This document shows, piece by piece, positions 10,270 through 21,733 of a stretch of DNA of 64,000 bases. Within the stretch, counting starts at the first letter, position 1; each line of letters opens with the position of its first letter. The position numbers were made by a program, and so were the translations under genes. Below the pieces are notes generated by a model. The model saw only the letters and a list, made by a program, of their open reading frames with translations. It ran no database searches and was not told the DNA's origin. Source of the DNA: Fulvia fulva (Eukaryota; Ascomycota; Dothideomycetes; Mycosphaerellales; Mycosphaerellaceae); contig NC_063016.1 in the NCBI RefSeq assembly GCF_020509005.1, forward strand, positions 496,001 to 560,000. Direction: 5' to 3'.

Positions 10270-10309
10270 TGATGCTTGATGCTGATCGCTGATGCTTGAG
10301 GCTGATCGA
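10270..10309. repeat. 20-bp tandem duplication upstream of the small Cys protein gene
   Basis: Two consecutive 20-bp units beginning TGATGCTTGA differ at two positions. They lie 21-60 bp upstream of the ATG at 10249 (minus strand), so within its leader or core promoter. Confidence 0.7.
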
Positions 10310-12816
10310 TGAATCTGATGGCGTACGGAAGGTCGACGGTCTAGTCGAACTGGTACAGGAGTCGTGCGATGCGGTCGAAGGGTCTCGAGGTCGTAGAAGT
10401 ATGCCATGCATTCAGCAAACTGAATACAGCGATTGTGTACCGGATGTCTGCATGTCGGCACTTCTGAGACGGCCCAGTGGCACGATCGAGGGCCGCGGCT
10501 CTAGCTGACACACCCTTGAAGAAGAGCACGTCGGTGTAACCAGGAATGATCTCTACATGAGGTCGATAAGATGCACAAAGTGCTCTCGAGTTGTCGCAAT
10601 GCAAGTCGGCATTGGAGTAGAGGGTGGTGTGGGGTATGTTCACAATAAGTGATGGCTACGTACTAGGCTTGATAGCCAGTAGTGCCCGCGAATGAGAGCG
10701 CAGGAATGGCAATGGAGCCTTCGATTCGCTCGCCGTCGCGCGGCCTGCTGCTTATACGCAGAGCAAACTGACCTGTCCGAAAGATGAGAAGGCCCCACAA
10801 GAAGAGGAGCTAGCTAGTGAGTGCCGATATCCTAGACTGCTGATGAAGCTGCAGCTGCGTTGGAGTGAACGTAGCGTCGAAAGCCATCGTGGCCATTTGA
10901 CATGCGGTGCCTTGTGCAGACGTGTGGATGAGCCCGGCTTACTGGATCTTCTACCGGGAAGGCCGTTTTGGCCTAGGAGCAAGGGTCGGGAGAACGAAGA
11001 ACGAGATTCGAGTCCGATCAAAGACCCGATTATGGTTCTAGCGTGTCGCCTGGTGGATTGACTCTCGTGCTGCAGCATTGACCACCGTCTCCCTCAGTCG
11101 TCGAGCACTTGACATATCCCTCGAACTCATCAAGTCCGAATCATCAGGTCGTTGCGACCATCTCACAATCCTTGTCGATACTGCAGCTCCCATATTATCG
11201 GTCAGCACGATCATACCTCGTACCTCCCGATTCGCCCCAACTTGCGAGCCGTAACTTCGTAAGCGGTGGACGACCGTTGCGCAACGCCACAAAGCCTCTC
11301 GCACGGTCTTCATGCACTGTCTTCCCGGCCCACCGTTCCGGGTTGGCATCATTGAGTCTAGCGATGAAGGAGTCGATGAGATCACCTATCGCAGCGATGA
11401 AAAGCATTGTCCGGAACCGTCTGCCGCCGCCATCGCAGCAACGACATGTTGCGCGAGTCGTTCAAGCCACCTCATAGTCCAGCCTCTCTCCCCCGGCACT
11501 GGCGAGTTCCATCCACTATAGACGGTGCAGACCACATGGATGACAAGGCCAGTGGTGAGCGTGGTGGCATTCTCGGTGGCCACTTGCATATGATCAGACT
11601 GTCGTGGGCTGTGTATCTCGTACAGCATGAGTGGCCATGCAAGAGGTCCCAGGGTAGTCTACTAAGTCATGCGGATGCGCATGCATATGCATTGTTTGCC
11701 TGCAGCTAGCATTGTCGGTCTCAGGAGGCGCGGCAGGCCATGTCCTTGCTGTCGGCAGCTCATGGCAGCATCCGAGTCACCGGGACAGATCTGCGCCACG
11801 AGCGGCACGTCGTCGAGCCGACCCTCTACATTGGTCTGTGTTGTTCTATGCATCGGGGTCAGCGCAGTGAGCATGTTAATGGAATATGACTTGGAGAACA
11901 GCCTGTTCTGACCGCAGTTCTTTCCCCGCAGAGACACCCTTACAGAGGTGACTGTGCAGGAAGCCACGTAGAAGCTACATTGCCGCAACGTAAAGGCCAG
12001 CACAGTCGGGGTGGCAAACTGCAAACAATCATGTACGTGGCAGGGCAGATATTTTACGTGTTGTGCGACCTACTACGACCAGGATGACGACCGAGCGGAG
12101 CCGTCGGGAGCAGCCGAGACACCACGAGCACATCTCTCCAAGATCTGGAACAATAAGATTGATCAGATACGCCACGAACAAAGTGATATATTGCAAGGCA
12201 GCTATCCGGTGACGGGAGGCGACCGACAGCCTGGTAGACTGGTGGACCTTCAATATAATGTAATCGTCAGCTCGGCGAAGACTGACGTACGCACGACACC
12301 TTCAGAGGCGTACTGTGCATCATGCATTTCGTCTTGCACAGTATTAAAATGCTGTCGAGAGAGTCCATCGTCGACATGGTTAGCAGAAACTGATGCTCCG
12401 TGGCGACATAGCCCACGGCGATGGCACGGCCGATGCCAGTGATGCCTTCTGTCATTGCCGCAGGCTTGCTTACCAGAAGAGCGGCTATGTTCGCAAAGCA
12501 TGTAGGAAGTGAGAGAAACTCTAGGTTGATCTTTCACGATCAATACCTAGCTGGGACCTGCAAAGCATAGTCCGGACCGCAAGTTGTGAAAGGGTTATTT
12601 TGACGGCAAGTGCATCGCTCTCTGGTGTCTGGCTGTCAGAACCCGACCACTGCCGACGTGAGCTCGATACGAGCGCATCCAATCGAAGCGAATGTCGCTA
12701 ACATAGCCTAACACCGAAGACGCCGTTCGTCACAATGTCAAAACATCGTTCAAGAGAGGTCGAAAGTAACATACATGCAGGACTCTGACTGTGAAATTCG
12801 CTGAAAGACTTGTGCA
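10310..12816. other. 2.5-kb gene-poor interval
   Basis: Only short, mutually overlapping frames without domains are seen. A minus-strand pair of frames around 11195-11628 has a short hydrophobic segment (MLFIAAIGDLIDSFIARL), but I could not connect it into a convincing gene. Confidence 0.45.
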
Positions 12817-13757
12817 ATGGCAGCAGGAGCACCCGACCTGAGTTCCAACAAGACAGTTCGCATACTGAAAGATGCAGAGGCACGCGGATATGGCGTCCAA
12901 GCCTCCATTGTGTAAGTCTTCGAGATACGATAGCGCTTAGCTGGAGATCGCCTGACATACCTCACAGCTACAACATCGAACACATCCTCGGCGTCGTCCG
13001 CGCAGCAGAACTCAAGCAGTCTCCCCTGATCATCCAACTCTTTCCCTGGGCCATCACCTTCTCCGACGGACTCCTCGTCCGAACAGCCGCAGAAGCCGCC
13101 TCTCGCACATCTGTACCAATAGCAGTGCATCTAGACCACTGCCAGGATGAGAACTTGCTTCGTATAGCAGCCGAAACGCTCCCATTTGACTCGATAATGG
13201 TTGACATGTCGCATCACGAGAAATGCGAGAACTTGCGCCTCACGAAGCAGTATGTGGATCTATGCCACTCCCGTGGGATTGCTACAGAGGCAGAGCCTGG
13301 ACGACTTGAAGGTGGCGAGGACGGCGTAGCTGATCTCGTAGACATAGAGGGCGTTCTCACTACTCCAGAAGAAGTTGATGAGTTTATCGCTACTGGTGTA
13401 GACTTTTTGGCTCCAGCGTTCGGCAATTTGCATGGAGAAGATGGGTACACCAATGCTCGTCTCGATTTCGAGAGATTGGAAGCGATCAGGAGGAGAGCAG
13501 ATGGCAGAGTCAGGATCGTGTTGCATGGCACGAACGGGTACCCGCCGGAGCTTCTCCAGCGATGCATCCAAGCCGGGGTGAGCAAGATCAATGTCAACAA
13601 GTTAGTACTGGACGGATACACGAAGCACTTGCATGCAAATGCTGCAAAGATGCCATTGACGGAGCTGATGGAGAAAGGTGTTGCCGAAGTTGCCAGATTG
13701 CAGGGAGAGCAAATGGATATATGTGGCTCAAGTGGCAAGGCGAGCGGGATTGCATGA
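12817..13757 (+). CDS. Class II (type B) ketose-bisphosphate aldolase family protein, 2 exons
   Basis: Predicted zinc-dependent aldolase of the fructose/tagatose-bisphosphate family. Exons are 12817-12911 and 12968-13757, with a 56-nt intron (donor GTAAGT, acceptor CACAG). Joining gives 294 residues and restores the family block QASIVYNIEHILGVVRAAE. Conserved sites are visible: VHLDHCQ (substrate Asp and zinc His), DMSHH (zinc), ATEAEPGRLEGGEDG (zinc Glu region), and LHGTNGYPPELLQRC followed by AGVSKINVNK (zinc His and phosphate loop). The sequence is closer to the class IIB (GatY/KbaY-like) type than to the class IIA enzyme used in fungal glycolysis, so a role in catabolism of an unusual sugar phosphate is likely but the substrate is unknown. 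It is tail to tail with a Zn2Cys6 regulator 247 bp away. Confidence 0.88.
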
Positions 13758-14004
13758 TGGCGGTGCAGGATGTCGCATCGGGGTGGTCTTCGCGAGATCA
13801 CCAAGAAGTCGCGCGTGACCATTTCGAGCAGAGGCATCATGGTGAGCTCGACACGAGATACCTGTTCCCTGGCTACAGAGTCCAGCTGGAATGCTCGAGG
13901 GACAAGGGCCAAAGTAGAAGGGCACGTCACGATATGAACACTGCGCTTCGTCCAGTAAACAATACCAGACCCGGAACCTAAAATATTATCATTGTTGGAA
14001 GGCT

Positions 14005-16011
14005 TCACCTAACATCAAGATGAATATCGCCATTCGGCCAGCCCGTCTGCTTCTGATGTGACAGCAACAGCTCATTGACTGCATCCACCTCATGAGACGC
14101 ATTGAGATGTGGCCGAGCAGCATATAGACATTGAGTAGATGTGAGCATAGCCGCGGACTCCGTGGTGCAGTACGCAATGCCACAGATGGCAGCCACTGAC
14201 TCACGCACGTTCTCAGCACGCTTCGTTAGCTCCGCTAGACCTCCAATCGCTGGCATCAGGTCTAATAGCAGTAAGCGAGCAAAGTGATGTACTTGCACAG
14301 CAAGACTTGCGGCAGGAGGGTTGATCCAGATTGGCGTGAATGGAAAGTTGTTTGTTGGTAGTGTCGGCAGGCGTCGATCGAAGGGAGCGAAGCATGAATT
14401 CCACTCCTCCAAGCTCGCCCATAGACTTCGGCCGCGAGCTATGCGTGCTTGGGTATTGACTGCTCCAGCCTGTATCTCTTTGTCGCTGGCATAGTTGACG
14501 CATTGACCAAGGAGGAAGACAGATCGATTGACGAGTTCCCAGAAATCTAACTCTGAACATGGCCGCTTCAGCACATAGAAGCTGAGAATTTTGCGTCGTT
14601 CTTTGAACGCGGCCCATATATCTTGCCGCAGCCACGCCCACCAGATGCATCGCTTCAAACCTTCTGACTCGCCATGTATGAGCTGGGAACGCTGTATCCA
14701 GAAGACACCTTTGAGATGTCGCTCCCAATCGCGACCTTCTGTGTCAAGCATTTCGTATGCTGATATCACCAGAACGGTTGCCAACAGTTCATCGCTCGTT
14801 AGATAGGGAGCATGCTGCATGGCGCGTTGAAGGTACTGTAGTGTATGAGAGTAGTACTTGACAGCTAGCGTCTCAGGAGGGGCTTCGCTACCATTGATGC
14901 TGGTGTCTGTCGGACAGATTGAGAGGTGACGAGCGGAGAGTGCCAGGATGGCACACATGACACCCCGGTTCCTCAAAGCCATATCAGTGACCACTACTGC
15001 GAAAGACCTTTCAGGATCAGTGATATCGAGCCATGTGCTGAGGATAAGGACAAAATGTCGGAAGAGGACAACTTCATCGGGATCGAGAGTGATCGCTTCC
15101 TCTGGGAAACTGAGAATGGTCTGACTGCGAATCCCGCCAGACTTTAACGCAGCACCTTCGACCCAATTCTGCGCAACGGCACTGGTAGTTTCGCTGGTTG
15201 GCGCACATGTCGCTGCTGCCGAAGGGTCATCACTGAAGTTGCCGGTAGCACTCGTGGTAGCATCATTTGCTAAGAGACCGAACCATAGACGAGAGGCTGT
15301 CTCTGCCGTGTATCCAGGTGGGTTGCTCCAGGAAGATTCAGGGCTGGCTGCCCATATTTGCCAACCTTCCGGATCTGACTCAATGTTCTGGTCAAGACTC
15401 TGGTACCAGGCTGGCGGTGTAGGCAGTGCTCCCGTTGCGTTATGTTGCAAGACAGGTTGGTCGACCAGTACTACCGTATCTTGGAATCGATCGCTGGGAT
15501 CAAGCGACAGTGCAGACTTTGGCTGCGAAGGAACTGGTATGTCTGACTCTGCCGACCTTGCAGAACAATCTTCTTGCCCTTCGCCGGTCGTACTTCGTGG
15601 CGTGGCAGCACTACGATTACCCGATGCGTTAGAGCCACTGTTGACTTCGATCTTCCGCTCGGGGACAGTTGGTCGACTTGCTGCCGTTTTAGAGGCTCCT
15701 CGATTGGACCCATTCTGTCGTTGCGAAGCTGTTTCATCGACGCTCGGATAAACACAATCATCATCCCTCCTCACGCATGCAGCACAAATGGGCTTCGCCT
15801 CATCACACTTCACTCTTCGCGTACGACAGCTAGTACACCCAGATCGCGTGCGGAGTCCTTTCCCTCGCGTGGTACGCTGTCGCTTGGCATTGTCGCCATT
15901 GGGGGTGCCTTCGAGGCTGCCACTTCGCTGTCGTCGTGGAGCCTGCTGATCCGCGGCATCGCCCATTCCGATCGTTGCGAGCGCGAAGAAAGATGCCTGG
16001 TGATGTGACAC
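14005..16011 (-). CDS. Zn2Cys6 transcription factor with fungal regulatory domain
   Basis: Intronless, 668 residues. The binuclear zinc cluster lies at residues 59-86 (Cys 59, 62, 69, 76, 79, 86; spacing x2, x6, x6, x2, x6), preceded by a basic Arg/Lys stretch likely to serve as nuclear signal. A Ser/Thr-rich disordered linker follows. The C-terminal half resembles the 'fungal-specific transcription factor domain 2' type, with LRNRGVMCAILALSARHLS, LLATVLVISAYEMLD and a WIQRSQLIH / CIWWAWLRQDIWAAF block. It probably controls a metabolic regulon, and the adjacent aldolase gene is one candidate target, though only by position. A start at the second methionine (15966, MGDAADQQ) is equally possible. 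Confidence 0.9.
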   Translation of the reverse strand: MSHHQASFFALATIGMGDAADQQAPRRQRSGSLEGTPNGDNAKRQRTTRGKGLRTRSGCTSCRTRRVKCDEAKPICAACVRRDDDCVYPSVDETASQRQNGSNRGASKTAASRPTVPERKIEVNSGSNASGNRSAATPRSTTGEGQEDCSARSAESDIPVPSQPKSALSLDPSDRFQDTVVLVDQPVLQHNATGALPTPPAWYQSLDQNIESDPEGWQIWAASPESSWSNPPGYTAETASRLWFGLLANDATTSATGNFSDDPSAAATCAPTSETTSAVAQNWVEGAALKSGGIRSQTILSFPEEAITLDPDEVVLFRHFVLILSTWLDITDPERSFAVVVTDMALRNRGVMCAILALSARHLSICPTDTSINGSEAPPETLAVKYYSHTLQYLQRAMQHAPYLTSDELLATVLVISAYEMLDTEGRDWERHLKGVFWIQRSQLIHGESEGLKRCIWWAWLRQDIWAAFKERRKILSFYVLKRPCSELDFWELVNRSVFLLGQCVNYASDKEIQAGAVNTQARIARGRSLWASLEEWNSCFAPFDRRLPTLPTNNFPFTPIWINPPAASLAVQVHHFARLLLLDLMPAIGGLAELTKRAENVRESVAAICGIAYCTTESAAMLTSTQCLYAARPHLNASHEVDAVNELLLSHQKQTGWPNGDIHLDVR

Positions 16012-17165
16012 TCAACTGCACGATGCGAGCATACATACAGTGACGTCGCAACGAGCTCGACAGGGCAAGAGAAGAGGAGAAGCTATCGTTTCGGGTGGTG
16101 GGCCGCTCGGGCCGATGATTCCGCTCGTAACGATCAGGGTTGCAGTTGCCCTTCTGACAGCAGAGGCGACGGCCCCCATGACAGGACTGAGGGAAAAGAC
16201 GCCTGGCCATGGCGGTCGCGAATGCAAGCGTCTACCCCTTTGCGGAAGCGATGGACTGCACAGAAGACAGCCGAGCGAAGGACTATTGCGTGAACTCCAA
16301 TAGCGTGATGTGGACAGCACAAGAAGTGGGCGCTTTCTCAGCGGCAGCACAGCATGCGATATGACCATACGACTTTTCAAACAAGAGAATCCTCATGATG
16401 AATCGATTTTGCGTCCTTATGTGAGCTGATGGAGTTCTGCCTGTGCGTTAGACTCATCTCAGTACATGTATGCTGCTGCTCCTGGGAGTTCTTGAAGTTA
16501 CGCTCAGCATCCCATGCTCAGGGAGTGTCCGCTGAGAACAGTGCCTTCGTCTCTTCCAGTGTGCGTTGTACGTTGGTCCGACTTTGGGTACATTCCGCAT
16601 ATTACACAATGGTCAGTGAAGTATCCCTTGATGCAGGAACAACAATGTGACTTACCAACAGGGAGGCCGATAACACTACAGGCGTCAACGACGGAACACC
16701 AGCATCTCGTTGATTCACACGGCAATGTATAGTAGTGCGAGCGTCAGCTCTTTGCGTGGTAGCAGCTAGCAATGCTATGTCAGATGATGCGCTTCATGCT
16801 CTGTCGTTCCAGCAGGCCAATTCTAGGAAGACATATTCGACATTGGCCTGATCGAGGGCAAAGGGTGCTTGTGGTTCTCCAAGGTGGATGCTCAAGCTCC
16901 GAGAGCTGATGATAAAGATGGTTGCCGTCGAGCGCTCCGCCTTAACTTCGAAGTACACCCTTTTACTCGAATACGCTGGTGCATGTCTGCGTCGTGCATG
17001 CTTGCGTCGTGAAGTTGCTAGCAATACACACGAGGATGAAGCGCTTCACCAGATGCCCGAAAGGTTCGATGTCGCCTTCTCTAGCGACTGTTGGAGACTT
17101 TATGTGCAAGAGTTCGAGCAAGCAATACCGCTTCTCAACAGGTAGCAATCGTGCTCTGCTACCCC
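16012..17165. other. Promoter side of the Zn2Cys6 gene and spacer
   Basis: Carries the upstream region of the regulator gene. No convincing gene, splice-linked frame or RNA was found. Confidence 0.4.
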
Positions 17166-17399
17166 CAAGGGCTCTTGACAAAAAAAGGTGGCCGCTGTAC
17201 AATCACAGACTGGCCTCTTGTTAGCGGCGACTAATGTACCGCAGCGCAGCAAACGCCGTAAACATAGAAGCGGAAGCGTTACACGACGCGCCCCTCTACA
17301 GAATTGCTTAGGCCGACGGTGCTTAGATCCTTTCGCACACGCTTTAATTACTGTCGCTGCTTAAAGCACGGCGGCCACCTCTTTTGTCAGGGGCCCTCG
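17166..17399. mobile_element. MITE, copy 1 of a new inverted-repeat family (234 bp)
   Basis: Begins CAAGGGCTCTTGACA and ends TTTGTCAGGGGCCCTCG. The last about 30 bp, read on the other strand, match the first 30 (terminal inverted repeats ending in GGTGGCCGC). The interior is shared with copy 3: TTAGCGGCGAC, TACCGCAGCG, TACACGACGCG and ATTGCTTAGGCCGACGGTGCT have near-identical counterparts at 58800-58905. There is no coding capacity. The flanking trinucleotides on both sides are CCC, a possible 3-bp target duplication. Confidence 0.8.
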
Positions 17400-18188
17400 C
17401 CCGTTGCGGAAGACGTGCGCTTGTCCAATGACAATTCCAGCCGAAGATGTGTCTGTGGCCCGTAATACGCAGATAGATCCTAGCACAGCGTAGGCAAAAG
17501 TGACCACCGACTTGAGCTTTGCATGGAGTACTTGTGTTCCTCAACAAATAGATGTGTTTATCGACTGGCGTGTCCCAAGCTTCCGTTGTCGTGCCGTGCT
17601 CTTTGATTTCTGCAGCGGCTCACTAAGCGTGGGCCTACTGTTGTACCATCTCAGCTTGTTCTTGTCCCTGCAAGAATGGTATTGCTGTGTGCACGTGCTT
17701 TATCTTCGTGCTCTGAAGACCGGTCGTTTCTACTCGTTCTCGGTCGCGCAGACGTAGCACAATGGTAAGCCATTGCAACGAGTGCACAGGGTCCCCATGA
17801 CAGAGAGTCACTTCATCTTGTCAGATCCATACGTGTCGTGGTCCTCGCTGCTTTGTCCATCTCTTCTAGCACCAATTATGGATCGAGAAGCTACCAGGCG
17901 GCGCTCGGGGTCAAGGGCTGCTCAGGTCCACAAGCTGAGATCGTCGGCGCGGTAGATGCGATGTCCTGCTGATGTCGCGATGTAGTTTCGATAGGTCACG
18001 CTTGGAACATGTTGTGAGAGTGAGAAAGGAGAAGTCACAGATTGCGCCCGTCCTGCATTGGTCGAGAAATTTCCCTTTTCGTCTTAGCGTCATTTCTCAA
18101 CATCGCTTCTTGAATGCAACTGCCACGATCAATGCACTTACAGAGCGACTGAACGAACATGACTGTCGGGTATTGTAATCAACTGGTT
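17400..18188. other. Spacer after MITE copy 1
   Basis: Short unsupported frames only; nothing recognisable. Confidence 0.4.
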
Positions 18189-18725
18189 TTATTTGATCAG
18201 GTTGTGTGTCGCGGCAAGGGGTGAAATGGCGTCGTGGTTGTGAACTTGGACACCTCCGCTTGTGGGGTGGCACCTCTCTCTGAAGATGTCACAGCAAACA
18301 GTGCCATTGTAGCAACGATGGCACGCACAAACTGTATCGTGGTCTTCGAATTCTTGCGTGATATCTAGAGTTAGCGTCAAACATCTGTGTTCTTGCGGCA
18401 AGTCCATCTCCAAAAGCATTCATCCAACTTCAACAACTTAAGCAAAAGATTGATCATGAACTTGACCCACGACGATCGACTCACGGCAACGATCGATATA
18501 CAATACACACTACCAAGAACCTTCTGGCAAGGTAGATAAAAGTGACCTGAACCAAACTCTAGCGTTAGTAACTGAGGAAAAGGCAAAAAGATAGTAGATT
18601 GTAGCTGAGCTACAAATTGCAGGGTGTACAACGACACCTGTGTGATTCGAACACTGCGGTATAATTAGGACGAGGGAGGGCTGAAATCGCTGAAGTTGAA
18701 CTTACCACGCTCCCGACTGAGCCAT
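18189..18725 (-). CDS. Possible small cysteine-rich gene, 3 exons (tentative)
   Basis: A tentative minus-strand model has exons 18725-18706, 18653-18514 and 18364-18189. The ATG has a strong context (AACAATGGC). The first intron is 52 nt with donor GTAAGT and acceptor CGCAG, exactly the usual length in this window. The second (149 nt) has a weaker donor GTAGTG but a good GCTAAC...CTAG end. The joined frame stays open for about 111 residues and ends in a block with seven cysteines (VCACHRCYNGTVCC, then FRERCHP). A possible AATAAA signal overlaps the stop. I recognise no family and see no signal peptide. Alternatively the first exon and second-exon start resemble tRNA A and B boxes (see rejected items). 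Treat as a candidate needing transcript evidence. Confidence 0.3.
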
Positions 18726-19953
18726 TGTTAGGTTGAACCATATGCTGCATGGGGATATGAACTAACGGGAACTGGCTATTCAGCTTGCTCGTAAGAGGTA
18801 GCAGGCCAGCGCGTTAACTAGTATAATGTTAGAGGCAACTCCCGACGACTTGAAGTCGAAGTTGAACGTACCCACTCCGCTGATGGGAAGTCAGCAACCG
18901 TCGTTGAAGCAGTTGGGATTGATTCAACTCACCCAAAGTGCCAATTCATGGGGAATCACTCTAATTAGCCGTAAATGTAGCTCCGCCACAGGTCACCGCA
19001 ACGAGAGCTTTGCTTTGCAGAGGTGCTGCCTCAAGTGTCGGGCTTACTTTTCCAGATGGGGCTTGGCATGTCACGTGCCAGCCGGGCAGGATCATCACAG
19101 GAGCGTGATAAGACTCATCCACACGATACAGAATCCTTTTACACAAACAGTAGTCTTTCGAGAACACTTCGATTGAAGAGGGTCCGTTGATTTCATCACG
19201 TTGCGACTCTGCAGCACAGAATCCCTGCGGGGAAGACGGAGCTCATCTCCGCGGACGATAACGATACTTGGCTCTGCATGAAGCTTCCTTTTCTTTCTTC
19301 ACACATCGACCACGAACGATATCGTACCAGGCATGTGGTCCTTGGGCAGCGAACCGATCGGTTAGTGGAGAGCCTATACCGACACCGAACGCGTCCGCTC
19401 TCGAGGCTTCTGATACGGTGAACGCCTGGCCGAAGAAACAACGACAGTGCCTGCATCGCCTGGACCATTTCATCTCTCTTACCGCTGCTGTTCTGGATGT
19501 TTTATCAAAGTCCACGGCTATGAATTTGCTTGATGCTGACGATGGACACACAACAAAATGGTCCTCCACGTGTTGGCCGTATCTATGCCCCACAGGAAAG
19601 CAACGACAGTGGGGAGTGTGGACCTTTGGCATCAATGTCACCATCCCTCCGATGTTTTAGCACTTCGTCACGCGCCTCTCATGAGCGCTTATGACGGATT
19701 CCAGAAAGAGCCTGAAGGCCATTAATTCTTGGAAGACCCTCTCCTGGCTCGCGGGTTACTCACGCTGGTAAGAATCGCCATACTTTTCTTTCGGCCTCTC
19801 TCGGCGCAACCATTACCACTTCAACCACTTTCGCAAAGTTGCTTCCTACCGTCAAGTTTTGCCCGAGTATTTGGCTGTTCCTTCCGTCTGCGCATCGCAA
19901 CGCCCGCTTGGCTTTACACACTCCACTAACTCGGGACCATCGCTCCTGTGAGA
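18726..19953. other. Glycerol kinase upstream region and spacer
   Basis: No supported gene. Overlapping frames on both strands at 19243-19660 have no domain or splice support. The last about 150 bp before 19954 are pyrimidine- and CA-rich, as expected of the glycerol kinase leader. Confidence 0.4.
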
Positions 19954-21733
19954 ATGGTCAACTTTGAGGAAGCATCGAAAGCGCTACCGACGAACATGCC
20001 TAGCGCGGATGGCAATATTCTGCAAGATGCCGCAGCCGCGACACAAAAGGTCGAAAGAACACCGTCGATCAGCAGTCGGCCTCAAAGGCCAGGCCTTCCA
20101 CGATTTACAACCAGCAAGGAAAACGTTCTCGCGCAGTTCTTCATTGGTGCTATCGATCAAGGAACCACCAGTTCCCGATTCATCATTTTTGATGGCACCG
20201 GAGTACCGGTCGCAAGCCATCAGCATGAGTTCACGCAACACTACCCCCAATCAGGCTGGCACGAACACGACCCGATCGAGCTTGTGAAGAGCGTGCAAGC
20301 ATGCATCAAAAGAGGTACTGCATCGTTCATCGAGCAGGGCTACGATATCGATGATATCAGAGCTGTGGGCATCACGAACCAGCGAGAAACGGTCTTGGTG
20401 TGGGATGTTGAGACTGGCCAGCCACTGCACAATGCAATCGCGTGGCCCGACACTCGTACGAAAGGACTTGTCAGAGACCTGAAAGAGAAGGAGAAGGCAG
20501 AGGGGCTTAACTTGTCGGGGATGACGGGTATGCCACTATCCACATACCCTTCGGCGGTCAAGTTGGTGTGGTTGCTTCAGAATGTGCCAAAGGTGAAAGA
20601 GGCATACGATGAGGGTCGTCTGGCATTCGGAACTGTTGACACTTGGTTACTCTACAACCTCAACGGCAAGGACAAGCGCTACTTTGTCACGGACAGCACG
20701 AACGCTTCGAGAACCATGTTCATGAATCTACACACTGTCAAGTATGACGAGAAGTTGCTCGAGTTCTTCGATTTGGACATCAATAAACTGCACCTGGCCC
20801 GCATCGTCCCGTCTTCTGATCCGGAGGCATACGGCAGGCTTGCGACCGGACCGCTCGGTGGACTCAAGATCGCAGGGTGTCTAGGTGACCAGTCTGCGGC
20901 ATTGGTCGGACAGCAAGGCTTCACACCTGGAAGCGCAAAGAACACATACGGTACAGGTTGTTTCTTGCTGTACAATGTTGGTGAGAAGCCAGTCATATCT
21001 ACGCACGGTCTGCTGGCTACCATTGCATACGACTTTGGCGGCAATCGAAAGCCAGTCTATGCACTGGAGGGTTCAATCGCCGTGGCAGGATCTGGTAAGC
21101 AGTACATGATCCAACGATAACACAAAAGCTGACAGAATACCAGGTGTCAAGTTCCTCATGAACAACATGGGCTTCATTACCCACTCCCACAAAATCTCGG
21201 ACTTGGCAGCTTCCGTCGATGACAACGGAGGCCTCGTCTTCGTGACTGCATTCTCCGGTCTCTTCGCTCCCTACTGGATTGACGACGCCAAGGGCACAAT
21301 CTTCGGTATCACCCAGCACACGCAGCGAGGCCACATCGCACGAGCAACCCTGGAGGCAACCTGCTTCCAGACCAAGGCCATTCTCAACGCCATGGAGAAA
21401 GACAGTGGCCACGCCCTTGGCGACTTGGCTGTGGACGGTGGCATGTCGAACTCCGACCTGTGCATGCAAACCCAGGCCAACATTATCGGCATCCCAGTTA
21501 ACCGACCTGCTATGCGCGAGACGACTGCGCTCGGTGCGGCTATCGCGGCAGGCTTCGCTGTTGATATCTGGAAGGAGTTTAATGAGTTGAAGGCAATCAA
21601 CCAGAAGGATCGTGCTGTATTTGATCCTGATATCACGCCCGAGCAGTCGCAGAAGATGTACAAGAAGTGGTCGCGTGCTGTGGAGATGTGCCGTGGATGG
21701 CTCGACCCAGAGGAAGGTGGTGAGGACTTCTAG
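19954..21733 (+). CDS. GUT1: Glycerol kinase, 2 exons
   Basis: ATP-dependent phosphorylation of glycerol to glycerol 3-phosphate in the cytosol, the first step of glycerol catabolism. Exons are 19954-21094 and 21144-21733; the 49-nt intron (donor GTAAGC, acceptor ACCAG) falls within the conserved GSIAVAGSG/VKF block. The product is 576 residues. FGGY-kinase motifs are all present in order: AIDQGTTSSRFIIFD (phosphate 1), GITNQRETVLVW, IAWPDTRT, GTVDTWLLYNL, GCLGDQSAALVGQ, NTYGTGCFLLYNVG, FSGLFAPYWIDDAKG, LAVDGGMSNSDL and ETTALGAAIAAGF. About 60 N-terminal residues precede the kinase fold and are not part of the catalytic core. The first in-frame ATG is at 19954. Confidence 0.96.

Noticed and set aside
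12817..16011. Aldolase plus Zn2Cys6 gene as part of a secondary-metabolite cluster
   Set aside because: No polyketide synthase, NRPS, terpene cyclase, P450 or efflux genes are nearby.
18638..18735. tRNA-like segment on the minus strand (A-box-like TGGCTCAGTCGG and B-box-like GTGTTCGAATC)
   Set aside because: The D-stem pairs, but the acceptor arms do not, there is no U33 before a plausible anticodon and the T-stem has mismatches. At best it is a degenerate relic; a coding start fits the same bases as well.
19243..19660. Overlapping about 130-codon frames on both strands upstream of glycerol kinase
   Set aside because: Neither has a domain or codon bias; mutual overlap suggests both are chance frames in the glycerol kinase promoter.
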